From: UBA10324 sp038326325
GTDB taxonomy: Bacteria; Bacteroidota; Bacteroidia; Chitinophagales; UBA10324
Length of the DNA: 64,000 nucleotides
Direction of reading: 5' to 3'
NCBI GenBank assembly: GCA_038326325.1
Contig: JBBQJW010000001.1
Coordinates: 1 to 64,000, forward strand
Shown here one piece after another: positions 16,804 through 26,290 of the stretch. Position 1 is the first letter of the stretch, and each line of letters opens with the position of its first letter. Position numbers and translations under genes: made by a program. Below the pieces are notes generated by a model. It made no database searches and was not told the DNA's origin. It saw nothing but the letters and a program-made list of their open reading frames with translations.

Positions 16804-19530
16804 ATGAAAAATCAAAAAACACATTCCGCCGAAAGCGCGGAAACTGTTACAGCAAAGCTTAATTGGTTACCGATTATGGTCGGTATCGCCGTTTTCGCCG
16901 TTATCACTTTTCTTTATTTCAGCCCGATGCTGATGGACGGAAAAATTATTCAGCAGGGAGACATACTGCAAGGAAAGGGAGCCGCGAGGGAGTTAAATGA
17001 TTTCAGAGATAAAAATCATGAGGAGGCGTTATGGACGAACTCCATGTTTGGAGGAATGCCCGCCTTCCAACTGTCAACTTTGTATTACGGAAACCTTACC
17101 CGATACATTGATAAAGTTTTTTCATTGGGATTTCCTCATCCTTCACAGTTGGTGTTTATCGCCATGCTTGGATTTTTTCTTTTGCTTTTATCAATGGGTG
17201 TGACACCATGGCTGAGTATCGCCGGAGGAATCGCGTTCGGACTTTCCACCTTCAATTTGATATTGATCGACGCGGGACATAACTCAGAATTGGGAGCCAT
17301 TGGCTACATGCCAATGGTGATTGCAGGCGTGCTGATGGTATTCCTACAAAAAAAATATTTATGGGGCGGGGCTGTTACAGCATTGGCTGTTTCGTTAGAA
17401 GTAAAATCGAATCACTTACAAATCGCCTACTATTTATTTTTTATTCTGCTCGCTTTGGGTGTAACAGAATTCATTCATTCTCTAATGAAAAAAGAATGGA
17501 ATCATTTTTTTAAAGCAGTTGGTGTTTTAGTGATTGCCGCAGTATTCGGGGTTCTTTCAAATCTGTCTTTGTTATGGAGTACGCAGGAATACGGAGCTGA
17601 AACTATTCGAGGGAAATCAGAACTCTCCAGCAACACCCAATCGAAAGGCGGACTCGATGAAGATTACGCTTTTCAGTGGAGCTTTGGAAAAATGGAATCA
17701 CTCACAATGTTGATTCCTAATTTTTATGGCGGCGCATCAGGTGCGGCTTTAAGCGAGAGCAGTGAAACTGCAAAAGCAATGCAGACCCAGGGAATCAGCG
17801 GCGAACAATTGGGCAACTATTTAAAACAAATGCCATTGTACTGGGGCGATCAGCCGTTTACATCAGGGCCGGTTTACATTGGAGCCATCTGTATTTTCTT
17901 TTTTGTGCTCGGAATGTTTTTGTTAAAGGATAGAATGAAGTGGTGGTTATTTGGTATCAGCGCATTAGGCATTATGCTTTCGTGGGGGCACAATTTCATG
18001 TTCCTGTCCGATTTATTCTTTCAGTATTTTCCCGTGTATAATAAATTCAGAACTGTTACAATGATTGCCGTGATTCCGCAATTCTGTATTCCACTACTGG
18101 CCTTTATCACTGTTGATGCAATACTTCGTCGCAAGTTTGAAACCGAGGTAGTGATAAAAAAATTATTAATGACCATTTATATCATTGGTGGAATTTGCCT
18201 TTTCATTGCTTTGCTTGGTTCATCGTTCTTCGATTTCAAAGGAACTGACGATTCGCGCTATCCTGATTGGTTAGTTAAAGCAATTTCGCTTGACCGTGCA
18301 TCGCTTATGCGCATGGATGCTTTTCGTTCGCTTGCTTTCATTTTACTTTCTGCCGGGGCACTCTGGTTGTATTTAAAAAACAGAATCAAAGGAAACCTGA
18401 CTGTTACACTCCTTGTTCTTTTTGTTTTCGTTGACATGTTTACTGTTGGAAGGAGATATTTAAAAGACGACAACTTTGTTTCGAAGAGTGACTACGATCA
18501 ATATTTTCAGCCGACACAAGCCGATATGCAAATCATGCAGGATAAATCGCTCGACTATCGCGTGTTGAATCTGACTTCGAATACTTTCAATGATTCCCGC
18601 ACTTCCTATTACCACAAATCTGTTGGGGGTTATCATGCAGCAAAACTTCGACGCTTTCAGGAGCTGATTGAAAATCACATCAGCAAACAGAATGCTTCGG
18701 TGCTTGATATGCTGAACACAAAATATTTTATCATGTCTGCCGGAAAAGATAAACAACCCATGGCTCGACCAAATCCTTCTGTATTGGGAAATGCCTGGTT
18801 TGTTGACTCTGCTATGGTTGTTGCGAATGCTGATGAAGAGCTTAATCGTATTGGTAATATGTACGAAGTTCAGACTTTAGATGGAAGCAATTTTACAGTG
18901 AATGGAAAAACAATCGGCAAAGCAATGATTGGCAATCATGATAATGTAGTTATTGCCGATGCAAAGTTTGACGCTTCTGATTTTGGTTTCTCATTCGGAT
19001 TACCGGATACTTTCGGAGTAAGTACGCGAGTGAATAAAGAAACCGGTGAGCAGGAAAAATATGTTGTGAAAGCGGATGCAGTTTCAGGCAATGCAAAATT
19101 CGTTGCGCAATTTATTTACACCTTCAATCCACGCGCTTATGCTGTGGTTGACAAACGATTTGAAGACCAGGTTAAAAATTTCAAAACTGTTACAGATAGT
19201 TCCAGAAGTATAAAGCTTCTTTCATATCAACCAAATAATTTGGTGTATGAAAGCAACTCGTCAACTGATGCAATGGTTGTGTTTTCTGAAATTTATTATT
19301 CGAATGGATGGGATGTTTATGTTGATGATAAAAAATCGGATTACTTCCGATGCAATTATGTTTTGCGCGGTATGAAGCTCGCAGGCGGCAAACACAAAAT
19401 TGAATGGAAGTTCGAACCTGTCAGTTATTACACCGGCGAAAAAGTAGCTATGGCAACCAGCATACTTATCCTGATTTTATTCTTTGGTGTAACAGGTATG
19501 GAAGTAATGAAGATGAGAAAGAACGAATAA
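16804..19530 (+). CDS. YfhO family membrane protein
   Basis: A 908-residue polytopic membrane protein. After a short hydrophilic start there is a first membrane helix (about residues 25-45), an extracytoplasmic loop with DGKIIQQGDILQGKGAA and TNSMFGGMPAFQLS, then about ten more helices up to residue 560, a large soluble domain (about 565-870), and a last helix before the C-terminus. This matches YfhO proteins, GT-C-like membrane proteins thought to act in glycosylation of cell-surface polymers. It is the last gene before the cargo/glycan region. Six dispersed octamers fall inside it. Confidence 0.85.
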   Translation: MKNQKTHSAESAETVTAKLNWLPIMVGIAVFAVITFLYFSPMLMDGKIIQQGDILQGKGAARELNDFRDKNHEEALWTNSMFGGMPAFQLSTLYYGNLTRYIDKVFSLGFPHPSQLVFIAMLGFFLLLLSMGVTPWLSIAGGIAFGLSTFNLILIDAGHNSELGAIGYMPMVIAGVLMVFLQKKYLWGGAVTALAVSLEVKSNHLQIAYYLFFILLALGVTEFIHSLMKKEWNHFFKAVGVLVIAAVFGVLSNLSLLWSTQEYGAETIRGKSELSSNTQSKGGLDEDYAFQWSFGKMESLTMLIPNFYGGASGAALSESSETAKAMQTQGISGEQLGNYLKQMPLYWGDQPFTSGPVYIGAICIFFFVLGMFLLKDRMKWWLFGISALGIMLSWGHNFMFLSDLFFQYFPVYNKFRTVTMIAVIPQFCIPLLAFITVDAILRRKFETEVVIKKLLMTIYIIGGICLFIALLGSSFFDFKGTDDSRYPDWLVKAISLDRASLMRMDAFRSLAFILLSAGALWLYLKNRIKGNLTVTLLVLFVFVDMFTVGRRYLKDDNFVSKSDYDQYFQPTQADMQIMQDKSLDYRVLNLTSNTFNDSRTSYYHKSVGGYHAAKLRRFQELIENHISKQNASVLDMLNTKYFIMSAGKDKQPMARPNPSVLGNAWFVDSAMVVANADEELNRIGNMYEVQTLDGSNFTVNGKTIGKAMIGNHDNVVIADAKFDASDFGFSFGLPDTFGVSTRVNKETGEQEKYVVKADAVSGNAKFVAQFIYTFNPRAYAVVDKRFEDQVKNFKTVTDSSRSIKLLSYQPNNLVYESNSSTDAMVVFSEIYYSNGWDVYVDDKKSDYFRCNYVLRGMKLAGGKHKIEWKFEPVSYYTGEKVAMATSILILILFFGVTGMEVMKMRKNE

Positions 19531-19575
19531 AAAATCAATTGCTTAATTATATTTGATTCAATAAAAATTTTAAAA

Positions 19576-21036
19576 ATGAAAAACCAATTAACCATAACTT
19601 TTATTTTACTTTCTTTTTTGATTGTTGGAAAATCTTTTGGTCAAACAACAATTACTTTGCAACCTGATGGTGTAACAGGTAAGGATGCCTATATTCAAAC
19701 ATCTCTACCAAGCACACCACAACCAAATTATACTGAGTTCGATGCCATTGATTGGACCGTAAGTGGAAATGAATTCACATCAAGAAGTTTTCTTCAGTTC
19801 GATTTATCACAAATTCCGGTTGGCTCAACTATTAACAGTGCATTCCTCTCTTTGTACGGTGTGCCGGGATCTGGAAATTCTCAGGGAAGTACAGGTAGTA
19901 ATACTTGTAATCTTCAGCGAGTAACTTCTGCTTGGGATGAAAATACTATTACATGGAGCAATCAACCCACTGCTACTAATCAAAATCAGGTAACACTTAA
20001 TCAAAGTAGTTCAACAACTCAAAACTATCTCGATGTAGATGTAACTAACTTGTTTCAGGATATAGTTGATAATGCCGGAGGTAATTTCGGAATACTCATA
20101 AAGTTAGTAAGCGAACAACTTGGAAATAGCATGGTGCTTGGTTCATCTGATAACACTGATGCAGCAAAGCATCCTAAATTAGTTATTACCTATACTCCTG
20201 AAGGAGGTGTTAATTGTGTTACACTTCAAGGCAACAATGTTTCATCAACTTCTTACCTTCATTCTATGTTTCCTTCCACTAATTATGGAAATTATGTTGA
20301 GTTCGATGCTATTGACTGGACTGTTGGAGGCAATCCATTTACTTCGCGCAGTTCGATTGAATTTGATTACAGTTCCATTCCTGCTAATGCAGTTATTTCA
20401 AGTGCTACCCTTTCATTGTTCGGAAACCCAACTTCGGGTAATACACAAGGCAGCACAGGTAGCAACACTTGTTACTTGCAGCGAATTACTTCTGCATGGG
20501 ATGTTACAACCGTTACATGGGATAATCAGCCAACTACTACAACGGTAAATCAAGTCACTATTCCCGCAAGTTCTTCTATTTCTCAGGATTATCCTTCCAT
20601 AGATATTACTGATCTTGTTATTGACGATATTAATGATGTTTCTAATTCAGGATTTATTTTACGATTACAAAGCGAAGTTTTAGGTAATAGCATGGTTTTT
20701 TGTGGACCCGACTTCAGCAATGCAGCCAAAAGACCCAAACTTGTTGTGTGTTACACAATTCCAAATAGTGTAACAAATAATATTACCGAACAATCAACAT
20801 TTAACATTTATCCAAACCCTTCACAGGATTATTTCTTCTTGTCAGGTAAAAATAATTTTAAAGAAAATCTTAGTACAATAGTTTATGATGTTAATGGGAA
20901 AGAGATTCTTAATAGAAATCTTTCTTCAGGGATAATTAATGAAAAATTTGATTTGTCTGAAATTTCTTCTGGGATTTATTTTATTAAATTATTTGGAAAT
21001 AATTTTGAGCAGCATTTCGTTTTTTCTAAACAATAA
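19576..21036 (+). CDS. DNRLRE-domain T9SS cargo protein
   Basis: A 486-residue secreted protein (signal peptide ends near SFGQ). Two tandem DNRLRE-like beta-sandwich domains of about 190 residues (roughly 30-210 and 215-400) share near-identical segments, for instance EFDAIDWTV followed by FTSRS and FD.S.IP, and W....TWDNQP/W....TWSNQP. They are followed by a type A sorting domain (FNIYPNPSQDYFFLSG to HFVFSKQ). DNRLRE domains occur in disaggregatase-related and adhesive surface proteins; no catalytic residues can be assigned. A strong hairpin lies right after the stop codon. Confidence 0.82.
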   Translation: MKNQLTITFILLSFLIVGKSFGQTTITLQPDGVTGKDAYIQTSLPSTPQPNYTEFDAIDWTVSGNEFTSRSFLQFDLSQIPVGSTINSAFLSLYGVPGSGNSQGSTGSNTCNLQRVTSAWDENTITWSNQPTATNQNQVTLNQSSSTTQNYLDVDVTNLFQDIVDNAGGNFGILIKLVSEQLGNSMVLGSSDNTDAAKHPKLVITYTPEGGVNCVTLQGNNVSSTSYLHSMFPSTNYGNYVEFDAIDWTVGGNPFTSRSSIEFDYSSIPANAVISSATLSLFGNPTSGNTQGSTGSNTCYLQRITSAWDVTTVTWDNQPTTTTVNQVTIPASSSISQDYPSIDITDLVIDDINDVSNSGFILRLQSEVLGNSMVFCGPDFSNAAKRPKLVVCYTIPNSVTNNITEQSTFNIYPNPSQDYFFLSGKNNFKENLSTIVYDVNGKEILNRNLSSGIINEKFDLSEISSGIYFIKLFGNNFEQHFVFSKQ

Positions 21037-21038
21037 GA

Positions 21039-21069
21039 TGTTTTCTTTACACCCGAGGTAAAGAAAACA
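21039..21069 (+). promoter_or_regulatory. Perfect 12-bp hairpin just before the methyltransferase start
   Basis: TGTTTTCTTTAC (21039-21050) and its exact complement (21058-21069) enclose a seven-base loop. No T run follows, and the ATG of the next gene is six bases beyond the stem. It could end the cargo transcript weakly, protect a 3' end, or mask the ribosome start of the downstream gene. Confidence 0.7.
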
Positions 21070-21075
21070 CTTCTG

Positions 21076-21804
21076 ATGAAAAGATTTATTCGTGAGGCAA
21101 ATTCGTTTATTAAAGGACTGATACTTTTTTTTCGTCCCGGTGTTTATCTTGGATTTTTAGCAAACCCGTTTTTATTTTTTGTCAATACACTTCGATTAAC
21201 AAAATGGATTTCGAAAGAAAACCGAAAAGATATTCTCAACGATTTTTATCGCCCGTTTCGTAATCATGCCGACAGAGTAAAATTGTATGAAAGTGTTTTA
21301 GAGAAGGAAAATTTATCAGTACAGGAAATAAATTATTTAGAGTTTGGAGTTTATAAAGCTGATTCTTTTAAATGGTGGATGAATGCAAATAAAAACGCTT
21401 CATCTAAATTTTATGGTTTTGATACATTCGAAGGATTACCAGAAGGATGGGGCACTTATGGCAAAGGGGCCATGTATGCAACCTTCCCTCACCTCGAAGA
21501 TGCTCGCCATGAAATGGTGAAGGGATTATTTCAGGATACGCTTTTTGATTTTTTAAAATCGCACAACATCGACGATAAAAGAAGAGTCATTCATCTCGAT
21601 GCAGATTTATTTTCTTCCACACTTTTTGTTTTAACAACTTTAGCCAGACATTTAAAGAAAGGTGATATAATTATGTTTGACGAATTCAATGTTCCTAATC
21701 ACGAATTCTACGCTTATAAAATGTTTGTTGATTCGTATTATATGAAATTCGAATTACTTGGCGCGGTAAATAATTTTTACCAGGTTGCATTTAAAGTTGT
21801 CTGA
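21076..21804 (+). CDS. TylF/macrocin-O-methyltransferase-like protein
   Basis: A 242-residue class I SAM methyltransferase of the TylF type. The SAM site is YLEFGVYKADSFKWW (about residues 89-103), followed by FYGFDTFEGLPEGW, and the metal-binding/catalytic Asp residues are in HLDADLFSST and MFDEFNVPNH. Such enzymes methylate sugar hydroxyls in antibiotics or surface glycans. It lies at the head of a glycan gene cluster, which supports a role in modifying a polysaccharide or oligosaccharide. Confidence 0.82.
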   Translation: MKRFIREANSFIKGLILFFRPGVYLGFLANPFLFFVNTLRLTKWISKENRKDILNDFYRPFRNHADRVKLYESVLEKENLSVQEINYLEFGVYKADSFKWWMNANKNASSKFYGFDTFEGLPEGWGTYGKGAMYATFPHLEDARHEMVKGLFQDTLFDFLKSHNIDDKRRVIHLDADLFSSTLFVLTTLARHLKKGDIIMFDEFNVPNHEFYAYKMFVDSYYMKFELLGAVNNFYQVAFKVV

Positions 21805-21817
21805 TTACTTCAGGTAA

Positions 21818-22918
21818 CTATAGTTTCCGTTTTAAAATTTCTGCAATCCGCTCAGATGATTTACCATCCCAAAGCGGAGGAATGGTTCCTTTTTTATAAG
21901 TGCCATTTTCAATAGAATGAATTTTCGATTCTATTAATTGATTGTCGAATGGAATTAATTCGTTTGTCCCAAGTGTAACAGTAACCGGTCGCTCTGTGTT
22001 TTCGCGAAGTGTGAGACACGGAATTTGTCGATAAGTAGTTTCTTCCTGAATGCCGCCACTATCAGTCACCACCAATTTGCAATGCTTCACTAATTTCTGA
22101 AAACGGAAATAATCAAGCGGCTCAGTCAGAATAATTTTTTTGTTCTCAGATAATTTTTCATATAAGCCAAATTTCTTCATGTTGTTTGTCGTGCGTGGAT
22201 GAATCGGAAAAACAATTGAATTAATTTTTGAAATATTATTTACAAGTTGCGTGAGTTTCATTAAAGATTCCTGAGTGTCAACATTTGAAGGACGATGTAA
22301 GGTCATTAAAATATATTTTCCTTTTTCAACACCGAGTTTCTCTAACACATCGTATTCATCAAATTGTGAATCGAAAGAAACGAGTGTATCAATCATAGTG
22401 TTTCCGACAAAAAATATTTCTTCTTTTTTTCTTCCTTCATTCAGCAAATGGTCAAAGCCGCTTTGTTCTGTTACAAAAAGAATATCAGCCAATTGATCTG
22501 TCGCAAGGCGATTGTATTCTTCAGGCATAGTTCGATCGAAACTGCGAAGCCCGGCTTCTAAGTGAGCAAGTTTTATGTTTGATTTATTTGCGGCAATTGC
22601 TCCTGCAAGAGTTGAATTTACATCACCAACGACTATTACTAAATCAGGTTTCCATTCCTGTAACACTGCATCGGTTTTGTAAATGATTTGTCCAATTTGG
22701 GCGCCTGGAGTTCCATGTTCTACTTCAAGAAAAAATTCAATATTGGTTAATCCAAGTTGATCGATAAAAATCTGCTTCATATTTTTATCGAAGTGCTGAC
22801 CGGTGTGCAGAATTTTATGATTGAAATAATCGCCGTAAGCATCAAATGCTTTTTGTAATTGTGTTACTTTAATATAGTTGGGCCGAGTGCCAATGATGGT
22901 CAGAATTTTTTTCGACAT
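21818..22918 (-). CDS. wecB: UDP-N-acetylglucosamine 2-epimerase (non-hydrolysing)
   Basis: A 366-residue cytosolic enzyme interconverting UDP-GlcNAc and UDP-ManNAc, a precursor step for enterobacterial-common-antigen-like or capsular polysaccharides. Motifs: IIGTRPNYIKVTQL at the start, LHTGQHFDKNMKQIF, GDVNSTLAG, HLEAGLRS, HRPSNVD and DSGGIQEE near residue 285. Length and motif order are normal. It converges on the TylF-like gene and is divergent from the GT4 gene across an inverted-repeat element. Confidence 0.93.
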   Translation of the reverse strand: MSKKILTIIGTRPNYIKVTQLQKAFDAYGDYFNHKILHTGQHFDKNMKQIFIDQLGLTNIEFFLEVEHGTPGAQIGQIIYKTDAVLQEWKPDLVIVVGDVNSTLAGAIAANKSNIKLAHLEAGLRSFDRTMPEEYNRLATDQLADILFVTEQSGFDHLLNEGRKKEEIFFVGNTMIDTLVSFDSQFDEYDVLEKLGVEKGKYILMTLHRPSNVDTQESLMKLTQLVNNISKINSIVFPIHPRTTNNMKKFGLYEKLSENKKIILTEPLDYFRFQKLVKHCKLVVTDSGGIQEETTYRQIPCLTLRENTERPVTVTLGTNELIPFDNQLIESKIHSIENGTYKKGTIPPLWDGKSSERIAEILKRKL

Positions 22919-22949
22919 GAAATAAAGTTAAGGGTCAAAAATATATTTT

Positions 22950-23047
22950 GATTGCCACAGATTCACAGATTGATTTTCACGAATAGGGTTTTTTTTGTAA
23001 GATGAAATAATTTTCACAAATAACTAATCTGTGAATCTGTGGCAATC
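22950..23047. repeat. Inverted-repeat element between wecB and a glycosyltransferase gene
   Basis: Perfect 22-base inverted repeats (22950-22971 and 23026-23047) centred on CCACAGATTCACAGATT enclose about 54 bases. Similar CACAGATT-type intergenic repeats are seen in many genomes. It fills the divergent promoter region of wecB and the GT4 gene. Confidence 0.85.
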
Positions 23048-23053
23048 GCATTT

Positions 23054-23061
23054 TACTTTTG
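23054..23061 (+). promoter_or_regulatory. Possible -7 element (TACTTTTG) at repeat border
   Basis: TACTTTTG fits the Bacteroidota -7 consensus TAnnTTTG and ends six bases before the GT4 start codon, which would make the transcript nearly leaderless. No -33 element is clear because the repeat element lies there. Confidence 0.3.
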
Positions 23062-23067
23062 TCGCGA

Positions 23068-24363
23068 ATGAAAAAAGTGCTCATCATCACCTATTACTGG
23101 CCACCAAGCGGAGGAGCAGGAGTACAGCGTGTATTGAAACTTGTGAAATATTTCAGAAGTGTTGGATGGGAACCTGTTGTTTACACTGCCGATAAAGCCG
23201 AATACCCAATCATTGATAATTCGCTCTTTAGTGATATTCCGGAGGGTGTAACAGTATGGAAACAGAAAATTTGGGAGCCGTATAATTTGTATAAAAAATT
23301 TATTGGTCAAAAGAAAGAGCAAAAAGTGTATAGCGGATTTATGACCGATAAAAAACCATCAGTTGCTCAAAAACTTTCTGTTTTCATTCGCGGAAATTTT
23401 TTTATACCGGATGCTCGAATGTTCTGGATAAAACCTTCGATAAAATTTCTTGTGAATGAATTGAAAAAAAACCCTGTGGATGCGATGATTTCGAGTGGCC
23501 CGCCGCATTCCACCCATTTGATTGCAAAGGGAGTAAAAGCCAAATTGAATATTCCGTGGATTGCTGATTTCCGTGATCCGTGGACGAATATTGATTTTTA
23601 TGATCAACTGAAATTGACTTCTGTTGCAGATAGAAGACATAAGCGATTAGAAAAATCTGTTTTACAAAAAGCCGATAAGGTTGTAACAGTGAGTTGGAGC
23701 TGGGCAGATGATTTCAAAAAAATATATAATCGGGAAATTGAAGTCATCACCAATGGATTTGATGAAGATGATTTTGCAACGACTGTAACAGTTCCGGAAT
23801 CAAAATTTGTGATGGCACATATCGGCTCGTTAAACGCTGATCGCAACCAACCTGTTTTATGGGAAGCATTGAAAGAATTGCTCAATGAAAATCAGGAATT
23901 TAAAAATAATTTGTTGATTCGGTTAGTTGGCAAAAATGATTTCTCTGTCAACCAGAGTTTAGACGCGAATGGATTGAAACCTAATTGTGATTTTATTGAT
24001 TACCTGCCGCACAGTCATGTGGGAGTGTTACAGAAGAGTGCTGCGGTTTTGCTATTGCTTCTCAACAATACCCCCAACATTAAAGGAATTATTCCCGGAA
24101 AATTATTTGAATATCTCGCAGCGGGAAATCCGATTCTGGTGGTGGGAAATCCAACAGGAGATTCAGCACGAATTGTAAACGAAACAAATTCGGGTGTGAT
24201 TTGTGATTTCAACGAAAAGGAAAAAATGAAGATGACAATTCTAAATTTTTATAATGACTGGAAATTGGGGAAGAAAAATTCGAATAACTCTGAAATAGAA
24301 AAATATTCAAGAAAAAAAATTGCAGAAAAATTTTCTTTGCTGCTTAACCAACTTACTGCTTAA
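23068..24363 (+). CDS. Glycosyltransferase family 4 protein
   Basis: A 431-residue GT-B-fold glycosyltransferase. ATG at 23068 is preferred over an in-frame TTG three codons upstream. The N-terminal domain begins MKKVLIITYYWPPSGGAGVQR, the acceptor-binding loop typical of GT4 enzymes, followed by SSGPPHSTHLIA and DFRDPW. The C-terminal domain binds the nucleotide sugar and ends with LFEYLAAGNPILVVG carrying the conserved Glu. It probably adds a sugar to a lipid-linked or surface glycan at the inner face of the membrane. It is 10 bases upstream of the next methyltransferase gene. Confidence 0.88.
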   Translation: MKKVLIITYYWPPSGGAGVQRVLKLVKYFRSVGWEPVVYTADKAEYPIIDNSLFSDIPEGVTVWKQKIWEPYNLYKKFIGQKKEQKVYSGFMTDKKPSVAQKLSVFIRGNFFIPDARMFWIKPSIKFLVNELKKNPVDAMISSGPPHSTHLIAKGVKAKLNIPWIADFRDPWTNIDFYDQLKLTSVADRRHKRLEKSVLQKADKVVTVSWSWADDFKKIYNREIEVITNGFDEDDFATTVTVPESKFVMAHIGSLNADRNQPVLWEALKELLNENQEFKNNLLIRLVGKNDFSVNQSLDANGLKPNCDFIDYLPHSHVGVLQKSAAVLLLLLNNTPNIKGIIPGKLFEYLAAGNPILVVGNPTGDSARIVNETNSGVICDFNEKEKMKMTILNFYNDWKLGKKNSNNSEIEKYSRKKIAEKFSLLLNQLTA

Positions 24364-24373
24364 AAAATATTTG

Positions 24374-25189
24374 ATGAAAAAAATAAAACTGATTTTCCCT
24401 CTTTTACAATTATTGCTGACAAAACCTTCGGTGATTTTAAAAGCATTGTATCATGCTGTAACAAATCAGAACAGAAAGGATCATGTAACTAATAAGTATG
24501 GAATGAAGCAGGGATTGCCTGAAGTGAATTTCTTAGATGTGTTTCCATCCTTTAACGGAGAAGTGAAAGTACATTCGCTTTTATATGGAACCAGTATGCC
24601 AATTGATATGGCTGTTTTGGTTGAGCTCGCAAAGCGATTTAAAAATTGCGATTACTTAGAAATAGGAACATGGCGCGGCGAAAGTTTGGTGAATGTTTCG
24701 CCGTACTGTAACAGTTGTGTGTCGGTTAGCTTGTCGGATGTCGAAATGAAGCAATTCGGATTCAACGAAAAATATACTCGCGTACAACGGTTTTTTTCTA
24801 AAGATTTGAAAAATGTAAAACACATTGGAGCCAATAGCCGAACTTTTGATTTTAATTCATTGAATCAAAAGTTTGATTTGATTTTTGTTGACGGCGATCA
24901 CAGTTACGATGGCGTGTTAAGTGATACCCGAAAAGTGTTTGAATTATTGAAAGATAAAAACTCAATCATCGTGTGGCATGATTGCGTTTCACAATATGAA
25001 ATTCCTGATTTTGAAGTAGTTGCTGGGATATTAGATGGAACACCCGTAAATAAACAAAAAAAAATATTTCATCTCACTAATACACTTTGCGCGATTTATA
25101 TGAATCAGATTTTCAAAACTAAAATCTCTGATTTTCCTGCAATGCCCGATAAACGGTTTTCAATGACGATTAATGCAGAGAAGATTTGA
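24374..25189 (+). CDS. Class I SAM-dependent methyltransferase
   Basis: A 271-residue protein from the ATG at 24374 (an upstream in-frame start would overlap the GT4 gene and adds no conserved sequence). Motif I is DYLEIGTWRGESLVN, followed by VSVSLSDVEMKQFGF in the position of motif II and FDLIFVDGDHSYDGV as motif IV, which resembles the Methyltransf_24 group. A hydrophobic start (LIFPLLQLLLTKPSVIL) may attach it to the membrane. Context suggests methylation of a glycan intermediate. It is co-directional with the GT4 gene 10 bases before it. Confidence 0.8.
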   Translation: MKKIKLIFPLLQLLLTKPSVILKALYHAVTNQNRKDHVTNKYGMKQGLPEVNFLDVFPSFNGEVKVHSLLYGTSMPIDMAVLVELAKRFKNCDYLEIGTWRGESLVNVSPYCNSCVSVSLSDVEMKQFGFNEKYTRVQRFFSKDLKNVKHIGANSRTFDFNSLNQKFDLIFVDGDHSYDGVLSDTRKVFELLKDKNSIIVWHDCVSQYEIPDFEVVAGILDGTPVNKQKKIFHLTNTLCAIYMNQIFKTKISDFPAMPDKRFSMTINAEKI

Positions 25190-25193
25190 AGAA

Positions 25194-26225
25194 TTAATTT
25201 GAATTAATCAACTCGACTAATTTTGCTCTAAGCCCTTTCGGATATTTTGAAATAATTCTTTCTCTTGCTTTTGCTCTTAGTTTTTCTTTATTAGAAATCA
25301 AAGCAGTTTTAATTAATTGTTCAAGCAAGTCAAAATCTTTTTTCTTCAGAATAAATCCAACATCACCAACTATATCAGGCAAAGCTGCAACATTCGAAAC
25401 AATAGGAATGCACTCGCATAACATTGCCTCGCATGGAGCGCTTGGAAATCCCTCCATGATTGATAATTGCAAGTAAAATTCATGCGTACTGTACAAATCA
25501 CGCAATTGCTCGTAAGCAACAAACGGAATCAACTTTAAATTTTCAGGAAGATATTCAAACTGCATTACTGGATTATGACCTATTAAAGTGAATGAGCAAT
25601 CAGGAAATCTCTCTGCCATTTCAAACATCAAATCAATTCCCTTACGATAATAATTCGCCCAATTCATTTGAGCCATTGTCAGGAAAGAATTTTTGGTTTT
25701 TGATTTACTGCAATAAAATTTTTCAGCATCATAACCAATATTAATGACTGTTACAGGAGCTATTGCTTCCGGACAAAATATTTTATATCCCTGCTTCGGA
25801 TAAATTTCTTTTACAAATGAATTTTCACTTTCAATTAATGATTGGTCAACAGGAATTAAATGAGTTGCCATTTTTAATGAGGCACTTGTAAATTTTCCCA
25901 TCAGTTTTTTCTGAAAGTTCCCGTATCCAAAAGATGGAAAAGCACAGCAATCTGTTCCGCCTAAAACAATATAATGTGGTTTGCCACTAATTTTTGCAAA
26001 GATGCCAGGAAGCCAAGATGAATATCCCGCAAAGAATGAAAGATAAATATCTGTTGACCAAACTTTGATTAAAAGGCTGAATAATTGTTTGATAAACGAA
26101 AAAATGATTTTGCTTTTCTGTTGTTGAAAATGAAACGAGGTTACAGCGAAGTGTTTCTTCAGCAGGTCTTCATCGTTTTTTACGAAGGAAGCATAAATAG
26201 GAAATGAGTAAAAAATTTTTTTCAA
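25194..26225 (-). CDS. Glycosyltransferase family 4-like protein
   Basis: A 343-residue GT-B enzyme. The N-terminal half has the acceptor domain with YIVLGGTDCCAFPSFGYG. The C-terminal half has the nucleotide-sugar domain: NIGYDAEKFY, MAQMNWANYYRKGIDLMF, then LSIMEGFPSAPCEAMLCECIPIVSN with the conserved Glu-x7-Glu region. Translation appears to start at TTG (26225-26223); no in-frame ATG is available upstream before a stop and the first residues MKKIFYSFPIYA look natural. It converges on the preceding methyltransferase gene with four bases between stops. Confidence 0.8.
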   Translation of the reverse strand: MKKIFYSFPIYASFVKNDEDLLKKHFAVTSFHFQQQKSKIIFSFIKQLFSLLIKVWSTDIYLSFFAGYSSWLPGIFAKISGKPHYIVLGGTDCCAFPSFGYGNFQKKLMGKFTSASLKMATHLIPVDQSLIESENSFVKEIYPKQGYKIFCPEAIAPVTVINIGYDAEKFYCSKSKTKNSFLTMAQMNWANYYRKGIDLMFEMAERFPDCSFTLIGHNPVMQFEYLPENLKLIPFVAYEQLRDLYSTHEFYLQLSIMEGFPSAPCEAMLCECIPIVSNVAALPDIVGDVGFILKKKDFDLLEQLIKTALISNKEKLRAKARERIISKYPKGLRAKLVELINSN

Positions 26226-26290
26226 ATTGATGTTACGAAGCGTGTAAATCTAATAAAGTATAGATTTGACCCCACTACCGAAAATTAAAT

